A stretch of 64,000 nt of DNA, taken from the NCBI RefSeq assembly GCF_005503625.1, contig NZ_SCMX01000024.1:1-64000 (forward strand), read 5' to 3'. Below the pieces are notes generated by a model. It ran no database searches. It saw nothing but the letters and a program-made list of their open reading frames with translations, and was not told where the DNA came from. Positions 50,481 through 59,887 of this stretch are shown here, one piece after another. Both the position numbers and the translations under genes were made by a program. Numbering within the stretch: position 1 is the stretch's first letter; each line of letters begins with the position of its first letter. This DNA is from Cupriavidus sp. 2SB (lineage in GTDB: Bacteria > Pseudomonadota > Gammaproteobacteria > Burkholderiales > Burkholderiaceae).

Positions 50481-53078
50481 GTGGAGGAGAAGAGACCATC
50501 ACAAGGCAGGTACGGCCGATCGGCGCGACGCCTTGCCATTGCTACAGGCGTCCTGTCGAGCCTATTGATTACGAGCATCTCCGTCCACGAAGTGATCGAC
50601 TTCAGGCGGCGGGAATACGCTGAAGCACGAGAGAGCCTGGCCGTCTTTTCATCCGCCCTGACCCGACAGGCGGCAGAAATCCTGCGGAGCCAAAAAACAG
50701 TAGTTAGGCAGGTGGCTCGTACGTTGAATGGCGACAGCAATGCTTCCAACGTCCACGAGCGCATTGCAATCGCAAGGGCCACAACGGCGAACACCTGCGT
50801 TGCCCGACTCTTCCTATACACCTTGACTGGTGCACTTGAGCTCGATACCTCAGGCACTCCCGAGCCACAAGCTCCTCTCGGGCCGAGCAAAGAGCTCCTG
50901 ACTCAAGCAGTCAGCTACATCGTCGATGGACCAGTTCCGGGTCTGCCGTACCAAATCTCAATCTCTGAAGGCCTACTTGGCGGCAACGGCCAATACCGCT
51001 GGCTCGCAACATCCTGGATTGACTTCGACCCCTTCGCGCAGACAGTGGCCGCGATCACACGCGATACCGGTTACCAAGTCGCACTTGCCACTGAAGACGG
51101 TCGCATCCTCTATCGCTTTCCAGAGTCCGCTCGCTTTGATTCCCAGGAGATTCGCCAAGGAGCGTTCGATGCATGGGGCAAAGCCGCGAGCCACGCTCCG
51201 AGTCGCGAGCTTCCCGCCGGCGCAGGCGTTGAGAGCGTCATAACACGGATCGAGGGCGCACCGCTTGCTTTACAGATCGCATTGCCGACGCAGACAGTGG
51301 ACACGGCCTGGCGGCGCCGCGCATCGTACCTCGCTGTACTTTCAACAGCCGGCATGGGCCTGATCTGGCTTATCATTGCGACAATCCTCCGCCAGGTTAA
51401 GCAAACAGAACGTGTCGCCGAGTCCGCGGAACGCGGCGAAGCCATGTTCGTCGACGTCTTGTCGCGGCTACGTGATGCCGTCATTGCTACCGACACAAAG
51501 GGCACGATTCGCTTTGCGAACTCGAATGCCTTTATTGCTCTAGCTGCCACCTCAAAGCATCAATTGATTGGCCAGCAGATTCAGACCTTGCTCCCTCCTG
51601 AGGTATGGAAGGGCTCGCCTTTAGGCACGGGCGGAAATCCACGCCAAGAGGCATCACACGAGTGGGCGGGCTCCTTGCCAACCCTTGCAGGATCTTCGTT
51701 CGATGCCGAAGTCCGCATCTGCGGCAACGGCCTCCACGGAACCGATGGTCTCGTAATTACAATTCATGACGCCAGCGAGAGAAAGGCCTTCGAGGCTCGA
51801 GTTGTTGAGGCGGCTACCATCGATCCGGTCACGAACGTCTCAAACATGCACGCGTTTCGCGACAGACTTGATCGACTATTCTTGTCCGAGAGCGATCGCG
51901 ACCAATTCCACGCCGTTTTGGCGGTGCAGCTCTCCGCTCCTCAAGGTGCACCGCTTGATGACTCGATTTGCGCATTGGCGGCAGATCGATTGACCACGAG
52001 CATTCGCGATTCCGACTCAGTCGCTTCGGAGGGCGGCGGTCGCTTCTTTGTACTGGCAAGAAATGTGTCCGAGCCGATTGACGTTGCGATCATTGCACGT
52101 CGGATAGCTGCATGCTATGAAGCGCCGCTTACGCCAGGCGGAGAGACGCTGCGGCTTCGCGCACGGACAGGCATCGCGCTGTTCCCCGTCGATGCGGAAA
52201 CCAGTGACGCCTTGGTCGCTTCGGCTAAGAAGGCCGCGGCAACAGCAAACGCCGAGCATTTTGTCTATGCGAATGAAGCTTGTTCACGGCAACTCGAAAG
52301 TTTGCGCGAGCAAGCCGATGCCCTGAGAACGTCGTTCGGCGCCGACAACTTGAAGCTGAACTACGCCCCGATGGTCTGTCTGAAGAGTAACGTCATCGTC
52401 GGCGCTATCGTAACGCCACTGGTCAGCAGCAATGGGCGGTACATCCCACTCGCTCGTCAGAGCGCCATACTTGAAGAGACGCGCATCTCTGCCCTGGCCG
52501 ACGGGTGCGTGCTGAGATCGTTGCTCGCAGATCTTCGCGCCTGCCAAGCTATTCCCGCCCCACGCTTGCTGATCGTGCCTGTCCACCGCGATAGCTTCAC
52601 GAGGCCCGGATTTCTCAACACATTGCGAGAAGCGGTCGACGCTCTTCCGACGAAATGGGCGCTCGGCGTCAGCATTCTGGAACCCGTTGAATCAGAACAC
52701 TGGACACAGGCCACGGTAGCGATCAGTGATCTCGCGACGTTCGGCGTCCAGGTGTTCCTATCTGACTATGGCAACGGCTTAGCGTCATTGTCGCGCCTCA
52801 TTGCTTCCGGAGTACAAGGCGCAATCCTCGACCGATCCCAAGCGCCGTTTATGGCTGGGCAGGACGATGCCTTCGCCTTCGTTACCGCCGCCACGGCCGT
52901 TGCGGCTAATCTCGGCATCAAGCTCGTGGCCACGGGCGTCAAGGACGCTGAAGTCGCTTCGATGCTAGCAAAAATGGGAGTGTCGTACGCCTGCGGTCCC
53001 CTTTATGGGACCAGCTACACGGCACCAGTCCTACCCGAACCTGCGATTCGAGAGTCACAAACGACGAATGCGCGTTAG
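50481..53078 (+). CDS. Degenerate PAS-GGDEF-EAL membrane protein
   Basis: This protein of 865 residues has two membrane segments (near residues 15-35 and 280-305) around a periplasmic sensor domain. A PAS region (RDAVIATDTKGTIRFANSNA), a GGDEF domain and an EAL domain follow. Both catalytic signatures are lost: GGDEF is GGGRF (518-522), EAL is IVT (643-645), and the DDFGTGYSSL motif reads SDYGNGLASL. It probably binds c-di-GMP or partners rather than making or degrading it. The start is GTG. An intact paralogue follows after 54 bases. Confidence 0.88.
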   Translation: MEEKRPSQGRYGRSARRLAIATGVLSSLLITSISVHEVIDFRRREYAEARESLAVFSSALTRQAAEILRSQKTVVRQVARTLNGDSNASNVHERIAIARATTANTCVARLFLYTLTGALELDTSGTPEPQAPLGPSKELLTQAVSYIVDGPVPGLPYQISISEGLLGGNGQYRWLATSWIDFDPFAQTVAAITRDTGYQVALATEDGRILYRFPESARFDSQEIRQGAFDAWGKAASHAPSRELPAGAGVESVITRIEGAPLALQIALPTQTVDTAWRRRASYLAVLSTAGMGLIWLIIATILRQVKQTERVAESAERGEAMFVDVLSRLRDAVIATDTKGTIRFANSNAFIALAATSKHQLIGQQIQTLLPPEVWKGSPLGTGGNPRQEASHEWAGSLPTLAGSSFDAEVRICGNGLHGTDGLVITIHDASERKAFEARVVEAATIDPVTNVSNMHAFRDRLDRLFLSESDRDQFHAVLAVQLSAPQGAPLDDSICALAADRLTTSIRDSDSVASEGGGRFFVLARNVSEPIDVAIIARRIAACYEAPLTPGGETLRLRARTGIALFPVDAETSDALVASAKKAAATANAEHFVYANEACSRQLESLREQADALRTSFGADNLKLNYAPMVCLKSNVIVGAIVTPLVSSNGRYIPLARQSAILEETRISALADGCVLRSLLADLRACQAIPAPRLLIVPVHRDSFTRPGFLNTLREAVDALPTKWALGVSILEPVESEHWTQATVAISDLATFGVQVFLSDYGNGLASLSRLIASGVQGAILDRSQAPFMAGQDDAFAFVTAATAVAANLGIKLVATGVKDAEVASMLAKMGVSYACGPLYGTSYTAPVLPEPAIRESQTTNAR

Positions 53079-53103
53079 AATTCATAACACGTACTTGTAA
53101 TAT
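53075..53103 (+). promoter_or_regulatory. Promoter with embedded ATAACACGTA element
   Basis: TTAGAA (53075-53080) and TAATAT (53098-53103) stand 17 bases apart. Between them, the reverse complement of the shared decamer (ATAACACGTA, 53084-53093) occupies the spacer. It would control the intact GGDEF-EAL gene at 53133. Confidence 0.55.
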
Positions 53104-53132
53104 CCTTCGCAAACTTTCACCCTCGAATCGAC

Positions 53133-55799
53133 ATGCCCAGTGTTTCCATGACAGAACGACACGGTCGAAGCAAAAAGGCCACCACGCGGGTCTTCTTGCC
53201 GCTCGTCTATGTTGGCGCCGTCATCGGCACACTAGTGACTGGCCTCGTAGCGTACGAGATCAACGACAGTCGAACGCAGGCGCTGAATGATGCGTCCAGG
53301 GATCTAACTGTCCTTTCGTCTGCTTCTGCAGCACAGCTAAAGAGCTATCTGGACTCGATAGGTGAAGTGCTATCGGCGGCGGGCTTGGCGAGTCAATCAC
53401 TGCTGACGGCGGGCCCTGGAGGCGCGGACAACGCGCTCAGTCAAGTTCGTGCAGCCGCAGTCGGCACCGCAATCGAAGGTATCGTGGTTGTTGGGAAGGC
53501 CGGCGTCCCTGTGCTGCATACGTACGACGATCCGGTTCCGGCCTCATTTCTGCCAGGTCAACTCGCCGTGCAGAAGCTTGAGTATCAGAGCACTGCGGGC
53601 ACAGAGATCGTTGGCCCGATACTGTCAGACTCGGGCGACCGGGTTAAGGTGTATGCGGTAAAGCGAATCAACGACCAAACAGGCGCGTTTCTCGGGGCTG
53701 TACTGACACCCCTTGATATTTCCTCGATCGCACTTGTTGGCAAGGAGGCTCTTCGCAAAGATGGTGTGACCGTCGCGGTGCTGGGAGCCGAGAGGGGAAA
53801 CCTAGTTGCGCGCCTACCAGATCCCGGCGTCCTCCGTTACTTGAAACAGTACACGGAGACGGAGATCAGTCCGCAGATGGCGGGCAAGCACTCGGGGGTG
53901 GCAGTTGGCGCGAGCGCTGTTGACGGTGTCCGACGGCTGATGGCATTCGAGCGTGTCAAGGACTACCCACTTTTGGTCGTTACCTCGATGGACGAGCAAG
54001 TCGTCAATAGCGAATGGCACGCTGATGCGAAGCGAATCATAGGTATCGGTTACGCTTCACTAAGCGTGATTGCACTACTCCTGGTTGTAATGCATCGCCA
54101 GCTGAGACAGCTCATGCACCGGACAGAAGCGGTAACCGAAAGTGAGCAGCGCTTCGACCGCGTTGTTCAGCGTCTTACCGATGGCCTCTATGTACGCGAC
54201 AAGGCAGGGAAGCTTCTCGTGGCCAATCGGCAGTTCGCGACGTTCTTCGGCGCGTCTGACGAAAGGGCGCTGGTCGGTGCCGACCTGGCGACAATCAACC
54301 CCCAAGCTACTTCAAAGTCCATCGCACGCCTCAATGATCAGGTGTTCTCGTCGCGTGGGAAACCCTACATCCTTGAGTTGGAGACGGAAACCCATGATGG
54401 GCGAATGGTGCCGATGGAGTACACGCTGAGTGCCGTAGAGATTGGTGGCGTCGACTACATACTTGGCCAGATGCGCGACATCACTGCACGGCGCCAGTAC
54501 GAGAGCCGACTGGTAAAGCAAGCGACGTTTGACGAGATCACCGGTTTGCCGAATCGCCGGCTGTACATGGATCGACTCTCGAATGCCCTGCACCGTGCGA
54601 AGCGCGATGGTCGGAACGTGGCCGTAATGTTCGTTGACCTCGACCATTTCAAGAGAGTGAACGACACGCTGGGCCACCGCACCGGCGACCAGCTCCTCGT
54701 TGCCGCGGCCGAGCGGCTTACGTCCCTTGTGCGCGATGGCGATACGATTGCCCGCTTCGGGGGCGATGAGTTCGTTGTTTTGCTTGCAGAGGTCACCTCA
54801 CCGCTGGAATGTCGTTTGCTCGCTGAGCGCATCGTCGAGGAGTTCCGGACGCCGTTCGAGCTGGCAGGCCGGCGGGTCTCTGTTACAGCGTCGGTTGGTG
54901 TAGCCGTAGCTCCGGGGGATGGAGCCGAGCCAGATCTGCTGCTGCAGCACGCTGATACCGCAATGTACGAGGCGAAATCTGGCGGCAGGAGCGGTTTCCG
55001 GTTCTTCAACAATGAGATGAACGTACGCGTTCACGAGATGCTGCAGATTGACGGTGAAATTCGATGCGCACTGGAGCGCAATGAGATGCGCGTCTTGTAC
55101 CAGCCGATCGTTGATCCTATTGCCCGCAAAGTTGTTAAGGCAGAGGCTCTTGCGCGATGGGAGTCCACGCGTCTCGGGTCCGTGTCTCCCGACAAATTCA
55201 TTCCTGCGGCCGAAGAGAACGGCACGATCGCGCAAATCGGTGATTGGGTCTTGTCCGAGGCTTGCAGGACTGCCGCCTTATGGGCCAGGGACTTGCCTGA
55301 GCCGATCGCCGTCAGCGTGAACGTCAGCGCAAAGCAGTTCAACGATCCGAGATTTGTCGACAGCGTCTTCTCGGCACTTGATGAATCCGGGCTTCCAGCT
55401 CATCTGTTGGAGTTGGAGCTCACGGAACGTATTCTGATCTCAGACGATGAGACCGCATTCGAAACGATCGCTGCGCTGCGAGAGATGGGTGTCGGCCTGT
55501 CGCTGGACGATTTTGGCACTGGCTACTCGTCACTGAGTTACTTGACCAGATTCCCTCTGAACACTATCAAGATCGATCGAGCGTTCGTCAGTGGCCTGGC
55601 GGAAGATTCGCAGACTCAGAACCTGACAAAGGCGATCATCGCTCTGGCAAAGAGCCTGGACCTTCAGCTAGTTGCCGAGGGCGTCGAGACGGCCGACCAA
55701 GCAAGAGTTCTGATCGCCTACGGGTGTGATCTCCAGCAAGGTTATCTCTATGGGCGACCGGCAGAGCCGTCGGCAATCCTGAATCCGAGTTGGGGGTAA
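53133..55799 (+). CDS. Sensor diguanylate cyclase/phosphodiesterase (PAS-GGDEF-EAL)
   Basis: This protein of 888 residues has an N-terminal membrane segment, a periplasmic cache-like sensor and a second membrane segment near residue 305. PAS (DGLYVRDKAGKLLVANRQFA), GGDEF and EAL domains follow. The active sites are intact: GGDEF at residues 543-547, EAL at 671-673, DDFGTGYSSLSYL and KIDRAFV. It can therefore make or degrade c-di-GMP, a messenger for biofilm and motility. It is a paralogue of the degenerate protein upstream, and the pair may form a regulatory complex. Confidence 0.95.
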   Translation: MPSVSMTERHGRSKKATTRVFLPLVYVGAVIGTLVTGLVAYEINDSRTQALNDASRDLTVLSSASAAQLKSYLDSIGEVLSAAGLASQSLLTAGPGGADNALSQVRAAAVGTAIEGIVVVGKAGVPVLHTYDDPVPASFLPGQLAVQKLEYQSTAGTEIVGPILSDSGDRVKVYAVKRINDQTGAFLGAVLTPLDISSIALVGKEALRKDGVTVAVLGAERGNLVARLPDPGVLRYLKQYTETEISPQMAGKHSGVAVGASAVDGVRRLMAFERVKDYPLLVVTSMDEQVVNSEWHADAKRIIGIGYASLSVIALLLVVMHRQLRQLMHRTEAVTESEQRFDRVVQRLTDGLYVRDKAGKLLVANRQFATFFGASDERALVGADLATINPQATSKSIARLNDQVFSSRGKPYILELETETHDGRMVPMEYTLSAVEIGGVDYILGQMRDITARRQYESRLVKQATFDEITGLPNRRLYMDRLSNALHRAKRDGRNVAVMFVDLDHFKRVNDTLGHRTGDQLLVAAAERLTSLVRDGDTIARFGGDEFVVLLAEVTSPLECRLLAERIVEEFRTPFELAGRRVSVTASVGVAVAPGDGAEPDLLLQHADTAMYEAKSGGRSGFRFFNNEMNVRVHEMLQIDGEIRCALERNEMRVLYQPIVDPIARKVVKAEALARWESTRLGSVSPDKFIPAAEENGTIAQIGDWVLSEACRTAALWARDLPEPIAVSVNVSAKQFNDPRFVDSVFSALDESGLPAHLLELELTERILISDDETAFETIAALREMGVGLSLDDFGTGYSSLSYLTRFPLNTIKIDRAFVSGLAEDSQTQNLTKAIIALAKSLDLQLVAEGVETADQARVLIAYGCDLQQGYLYGRPAEPSAILNPSWG

Positions 55800-55844
55800 G
55801 TTACGAAGACTGCGTATCGTCGAAGCATTGGAGCCCGTGGGGTC

Positions 55845-56933
55845 CTATCGCAGTCCTCGCGCGGCACCTGTGGTGCCTGCTGCCACGCCGTGCCGGCCGC
55901 TCGAGTCGGTATCGGCCACTCGGCAAAACATCTCTCCTTGCGTTCTCACAAGCATGAGGAGTGACTCAGGGGTCAAGAATGGGTCATTCCGTAGCATCTG
56001 CCGCATGAGCAACGTGCTGAGTGAATAGGTGTCCCCGGCCATAATTGGCACCCCTCGTACTGCCTTGCCCTTGCAGTTGACCGACAAGAAGACCTTGGAG
56101 CCCTGATTCTCCAGGGTGAACCACTTCTCGTTTGCGGCACCATGCCCCTTGCCCTCAAACTTCGGTACCCATTGCATGAGCGTCGCCAGGACAAGCGGCA
56201 ATTCTCGCTGCGACAGCTGAATCGATACCTTGTCTGCCCAGTTGTATTGCCGAGAATTGCCACTGGTTTGAGCCACCTCGATACGAACAGTTGCTTGGCC
56301 GGCGCGGGATACGTCAGTGGAGAAGCATGCCGCGGCACTTCCGCCATATACGTGCTGGCTGATGATCTCTTTGCCTTGGCCAGACTGCCTTGCCGGTTCT
56401 TCCACGCCCGGCTCCTCGGACAGAGAGGGAGAGCTCATCGGCGGGGGAATGCTCTCCCTCCTGCTCGGTTCCATCGGCCGCCCAGCCGGGATAGCCTCAG
56501 CGCCGGTGCCGGAGGGTCGAGTAGGGCTAGACTCCTGGCGGCGCCGACGAAAACCTGAGCGCTCCAGCTCGAGAAACTCGGCCATGGTCAGCCTGACGTA
56601 ACGGGAGTCATCCCCCTCGTTACCGGTCTCATCCCATCGCTTGAGTCGAGCCGCAAATTGGGGACCTTCGCGCTTGCCGATCTCGATCAACACGCGTAGG
56701 GAAGGGATGCGGACGTTCAGGCGCTGTAGTCGTTGCTTCAGCTTCGGTGTAATCGAGAAGAAGATGCCTTGAAGGAACTTCAGTGCTTGCTCATTGCCGT
56801 GCTTTACATCTGCAACGGCTTGCGTGATGCGGTCTCCCTCGATGTCGTAGACGGACATGAGCATGCGGACATCGGGCGCAGGGATCTTGAGTTGCTGCAA
56901 GTCCGCACACAACGCCGCGGTATCCAGTGACAT
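55845..56933 (-). CDS. Unknown plasmid protein of 362 residues
   Basis: I do not recognise this protein. The N-terminal 130 residues are helical (LCADLQQLKIPAPDVRMLMS, with ITPKLKQRLQRLNVRIPSLR). A low-complexity Pro/Ser/Glu linker follows (about 135-190). A beta-rich C-terminal domain contains KVSIQLSQRELPLVLATLMQ and EKWFTLENQGSKVFLSVNCK. It has its own promoter carrying the shared decamer. A nucleic-acid-binding role is possible but nothing here proves it. Confidence 0.8.
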   Translation of the reverse strand: MSLDTAALCADLQQLKIPAPDVRMLMSVYDIEGDRITQAVADVKHGNEQALKFLQGIFFSITPKLKQRLQRLNVRIPSLRVLIEIGKREGPQFAARLKRWDETGNEGDDSRYVRLTMAEFLELERSGFRRRRQESSPTRPSGTGAEAIPAGRPMEPSRRESIPPPMSSPSLSEEPGVEEPARQSGQGKEIISQHVYGGSAAACFSTDVSRAGQATVRIEVAQTSGNSRQYNWADKVSIQLSQRELPLVLATLMQWVPKFEGKGHGAANEKWFTLENQGSKVFLSVNCKGKAVRGVPIMAGDTYSLSTLLMRQMLRNDPFLTPESLLMLVRTQGEMFCRVADTDSSGRHGVAAGTTGAARGLR

Positions 56934-56966
56934 TTCCGTTTCTCCGTCGAGTCGTACATTGACTTG

Positions 56967-57006
56967 ACTATAGCAAAGATACAGTTAGTTTATCAATACG
57001 TGTTAT
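56967..57006 (-). promoter_or_regulatory. Promoter of the 362-residue protein with TACGTGTTAT beside it
   Basis: On the minus strand TTGATA (56996-56991) and TATAGT (56972-56967) are 18 bases apart. TACGTGTTAT (56997-57006) abuts the -35 box. This is the fourth copy of the decamer in the window. The stretch 57007-57224 shows no gene. Confidence 0.6.
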
Positions 57007-57224
57007 AGCGTCTAGTTAATTCTGAAGCGTTCCCCCGTAGGACGCTGCAACCTTTGCTAGGCGCACCCCGAACTTGGTAGGCCAGTCGGTCCAGGCATCT
57101 CGAAAATCAAAGCGTGCCTGGTATTGGGCTAGTGATAGACAGAGAACAAGACCTTGGCACTGTAGTAGGGATTCGCGTAAACAATGGAAACGTTGTCCTC
57201 AAAGACCCAGGAAAACTGGGTACC

Positions 57225-57373
57225 TTACTCCCGCCGAGCAAATCCTATGGCCCTTAGCTGGTCCTCGACGCGACCGATATCTTCGCGGGCGCGAGCCGTA
57301 TCGTATGAGGGGACATCTCGCCCAAGATGCGTGGCGTGCCGTCAGGCGAATCGACAAAAGCGAGGTTCCGTCT
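57225..57373 (-). pseudogene. Frameshifted coding remnant
   Basis: On the minus strand, after the DUF6538 gene stop, one frame reads NLAFVDSPDGTPRILGE. A second frame then continues protein-like (DVPSYDTARAREDIGRVEDQ, onward to RAIGFARRE and TAA at 57227-57225). Neither has a start codon. This looks like a small decayed gene with one frameshift. No family is recognised. Confidence 0.35.
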
Positions 57374-58078
57374 CTAACGGTTCACGTGCGCTTGAAGTTC
57401 CGCTTCCACTGCAGCTCGGTCGACCGCAGCAAATCTCTCGTTCCAATCGGTCTTCGCGTGATCTTCCAGGGCCTTCGTCACTGGGCATTGGTGTGCATTT
57501 CCATAGCCCATTAGGTGCCTCAGTATCCCGTCTGGATTAACGAAGCCGGACGACGCTGAGGAAAGGGAGGTCTCCGCGCCGCGCCCACAAAGCGGGCAGG
57601 GAACCCGCCGATCGTGGCTCGCAGCACCCGAATGTTGCACGATTTCGTCGAGAAACAACTTCCACCATTCGCGCCCTTCTTTGGTAGATGTGACTCTGTA
57701 CCTGCCTTCGTAGAACTCGGAGATGTGGATGGGCAGCATCTCCTCTATGGCCACGTATGCAACCTCTAGCTGCCTTCGCAATGACTCTTCGTCGTCGCGT
57801 TGCGGCATGGAGGGCCTCCTTGTACGGCATATATCCAATGTCTGGGAACTGGCAGTATCCGGCGCCTCCCCGGCGCGCAGCGCTTCGAATTGCCGCTGTA
57901 GGCTGGCAGCGAGCTGAGCCGCGAGCGCATTTGCCTCTCGCTTGCTGGCAGTTCTGAGGCTCCGCTCAATATGGCTGGGGTGTCCCTCAAAATGCTGCCG
58001 GAGGTCTTCGGGGATCTTGATCCGGAATTGGAAGTATCGGCTGTTGGGCCGTAGCCTGAGATAGGACGGATGCTTCAT
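57374..58078 (-). CDS. DUF6538-domain protein without integrase catalytic domain
   Basis: This protein of 234 residues begins at ATG 58078, fixed by GAGGAGG 6 bases upstream; the longer frame to 58219 is not used. The N-terminus (LRLRPNSRYFQFRIKIPEDL and RSLRTASKREANALAAQLAA) is the DUF6538 domain, normally the DNA-binding start of tyrosine integrases. There is no catalytic domain. Instead the C-terminal half has CPLCGRG and later HQCP, a possible zinc site, and ends after a helix. It may be a DNA-binding regulator or decoy derived from an integrase. Confidence 0.8.
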   Translation of the reverse strand: MKHPSYLRLRPNSRYFQFRIKIPEDLRQHFEGHPSHIERSLRTASKREANALAAQLAASLQRQFEALRAGEAPDTASSQTLDICRTRRPSMPQRDDEESLRRQLEVAYVAIEEMLPIHISEFYEGRYRVTSTKEGREWWKLFLDEIVQHSGAASHDRRVPCPLCGRGAETSLSSASSGFVNPDGILRHLMGYGNAHQCPVTKALEDHAKTDWNERFAAVDRAAVEAELQAHVNR

Positions 58079-58331
58079 GGCTGCCTCCTCATGATTCCAA
58101 ATGCTAGGTTGTCCTTGGGACAACCGGTAGGGAATTTGGTGGGACAGCGCGCGAACCGCAAGAACCACTTTGGGGGCCAGAACCCGACCTTGGCTTCTGG
58201 CCCCCAACTTTGAACTCACGGCTTACGGTTAGAAGCAGTCATAGGACAAACGCGAACTATCGTGGAGAGGCGCAAAAGCGAAAGGCCCCTACGATCGAGC
58301 GATTCGCGGCACTCGCGCAACAATTGTGCGG

Positions 58332-58997
58332 CTACCAGATCTCGACTTCTAGCGCGGCATTGAGCTCATGCTCAATGTCGATGCGGGTTCCGTGCAGCAG
58401 AAAATCTTCGTACTTCAGCAAACCGAGGCCGCCCATCACCATTGGAGTGCCAACCTCCATAGCGGCAGCCATCAACTTGATCTCTTCGATGTCGCTCAGT
58501 TCCGGCGTTACCACTCCATTCTTCCAGGCCAGGAGCTTGCGATAGCTGACTGCGACTTTGGTGCACGCTTCGGCAAGCGTCTTTGACCAAGTGGCCGCAA
58601 TAAACTCGCCAACGATGAACTCGGGCGACCCGAAAACATCAGCACTGACCACCGAGTGGAGGTAGAGGGCCGCCTCATTCGCTCGTGTGACATCAGCCGT
58701 GCTTGGGCCTGCAAACAGGCCTGATCCCGAGATCAGCGAGTAGTCTTCCCACTTGAAAACGTCGGCGAGGAGAAACACTCTGAAGCCAGAACAGTCCAGA
58801 AACGAACTGATTGCGTCTATTCTCCTTCGCGTCAGAACGTCATAGAGATCATGGGGCTTGGTATGCGTGGGCTCATCGAAACAACTCATGAGGAGGTCGG
58901 CACTCACGCCACATGAGTGAGCCGCGGCATCGAAGTCGATGCCGAGAGCTTGGGATTGATCGATGATTGCCTGGTAAAGGCGAAGTCCTGTTTGCAC
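58332..58997 (-). CDS. Unknown protein next to an HDOD gene
   Basis: This protein of 221 residues is mainly helical (LRLYQAIIDQSQALGIDFDA, with FIVGEFIAATWSKTLAEACT). It starts at GTG 58997, 13 bases after the HDOD gene stop, so the two are probably co-transcribed. No family is recognised. The 250 bases between it and the DUF6538 gene have no other gene. Confidence 0.7.
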   Translation of the reverse strand: MQTGLRLYQAIIDQSQALGIDFDAAAHSCGVSADLLMSCFDEPTHTKPHDLYDVLTRRRIDAISSFLDCSGFRVFLLADVFKWEDYSLISGSGLFAGPSTADVTRANEAALYLHSVVSADVFGSPEFIVGEFIAATWSKTLAEACTKVAVSYRKLLAWKNGVVTPELSDIEEIKLMAAAMEVGTPMVMGGLGLLKYEDFLLHGTRIDIEHELNAALEVEIW

Positions 58998-59010
58998 GGG
59001 AAACGGTTTC

Positions 59011-59832
59011 TCAGCTCGAAATCACGATCGCATCAACTGCATCTCGCACGGGGCCACGAAGACGTTCCAGCCGCTCTTGCGAGAGGCCCAGCGCCGATGC
59101 CAGTTTGCTGTCAAGCGATGCCATGATCAGTTCTTCCCTTACTCCTGACAGGGTGTACCACGAGTACTCGGAAGACGCACGCAGTATCTTACCGAGGATT
59201 GCTGCGCGGTCAGGCTCGGGGAAGTCCGCGATTGCAGTCCTAACGCTTTGCGGGAATCGCCAGCGGAGCAAGAGTTCCGCAGTGACATCGTTGTGGGAAA
59301 ACCCAAGGATTTCTCGCTCCACGCTTACGCGTTTGGCCAGATCCAGAGGGTGCACCAGAGTGCCAATCTGTTTGGCTTCCGCTGGGAGTCTCAGCTGGAT
59401 GAGTAGGACGCCGAGCCCTTGCATGAGCCCGGCGGTGAAGGCCTCTTCGGCGTCCACGCCAAGGGTGCCGGCAATCTCTGCCCCCATGTACGCACTGGTG
59501 AGGCCGTGCCGCCAGTAGTTGCCCATGCTTATCCCAGCCACCTGTGGGAAGGCACTCATAACCCCAGACGTGATCACCGTGGTGCGGAGTGTTTGCAGGC
59601 CAACCAGATTCACTGCACGTTCCACGCTGGCGATTCGGCCGCTTTCTCCGTAAAAGCTGGAGTTCGCGACACGGATGACCTTTGCGGCAATGGTTTGATC
59701 CCGCCGAACGAGATCGATGATATCGGACAGGTCAGTTTTCTCGTACCGCGTCATTTCGACAAGGTCGTACACCACCTGCGGAATCGTTGGCAGCTTGACG
59801 GTTTGGTCAAAGACCTTGTTGAGGGGCATCAT
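59011..59832 (-). CDS. HDOD-domain signalling protein
   Basis: This protein of 273 residues has the HDOD pattern: LPTIPQVVYDLVEMTRYEKT, IAAKVIRVANSSFYG, SVERAVNLVGLQTLRTTVIT and GLMQGLGVLLIQLR, where a true HD metal site would be. HDOD proteins are non-catalytic relatives of HD hydrolases, often linked to c-di-GMP and stress signalling. Two GGDEF-EAL genes lie 3 kb upstream, so a common pathway is plausible. The start at 59832 (MMPLNKVFDQ) has a weak CTGGAG site. Confidence 0.9.
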   Translation of the reverse strand: MMPLNKVFDQTVKLPTIPQVVYDLVEMTRYEKTDLSDIIDLVRRDQTIAAKVIRVANSSFYGESGRIASVERAVNLVGLQTLRTTVITSGVMSAFPQVAGISMGNYWRHGLTSAYMGAEIAGTLGVDAEEAFTAGLMQGLGVLLIQLRLPAEAKQIGTLVHPLDLAKRVSVEREILGFSHNDVTAELLLRWRFPQSVRTAIADFPEPDRAAILGKILRASSEYSWYTLSGVREELIMASLDSKLASALGLSQERLERLRGPVRDAVDAIVISS

Positions 59833-59887
59833 AAAACTCCAGCAGGGCGGCGAGGTGGGGGCGTGATTTCCGGGGTTTGAGGGTCCG

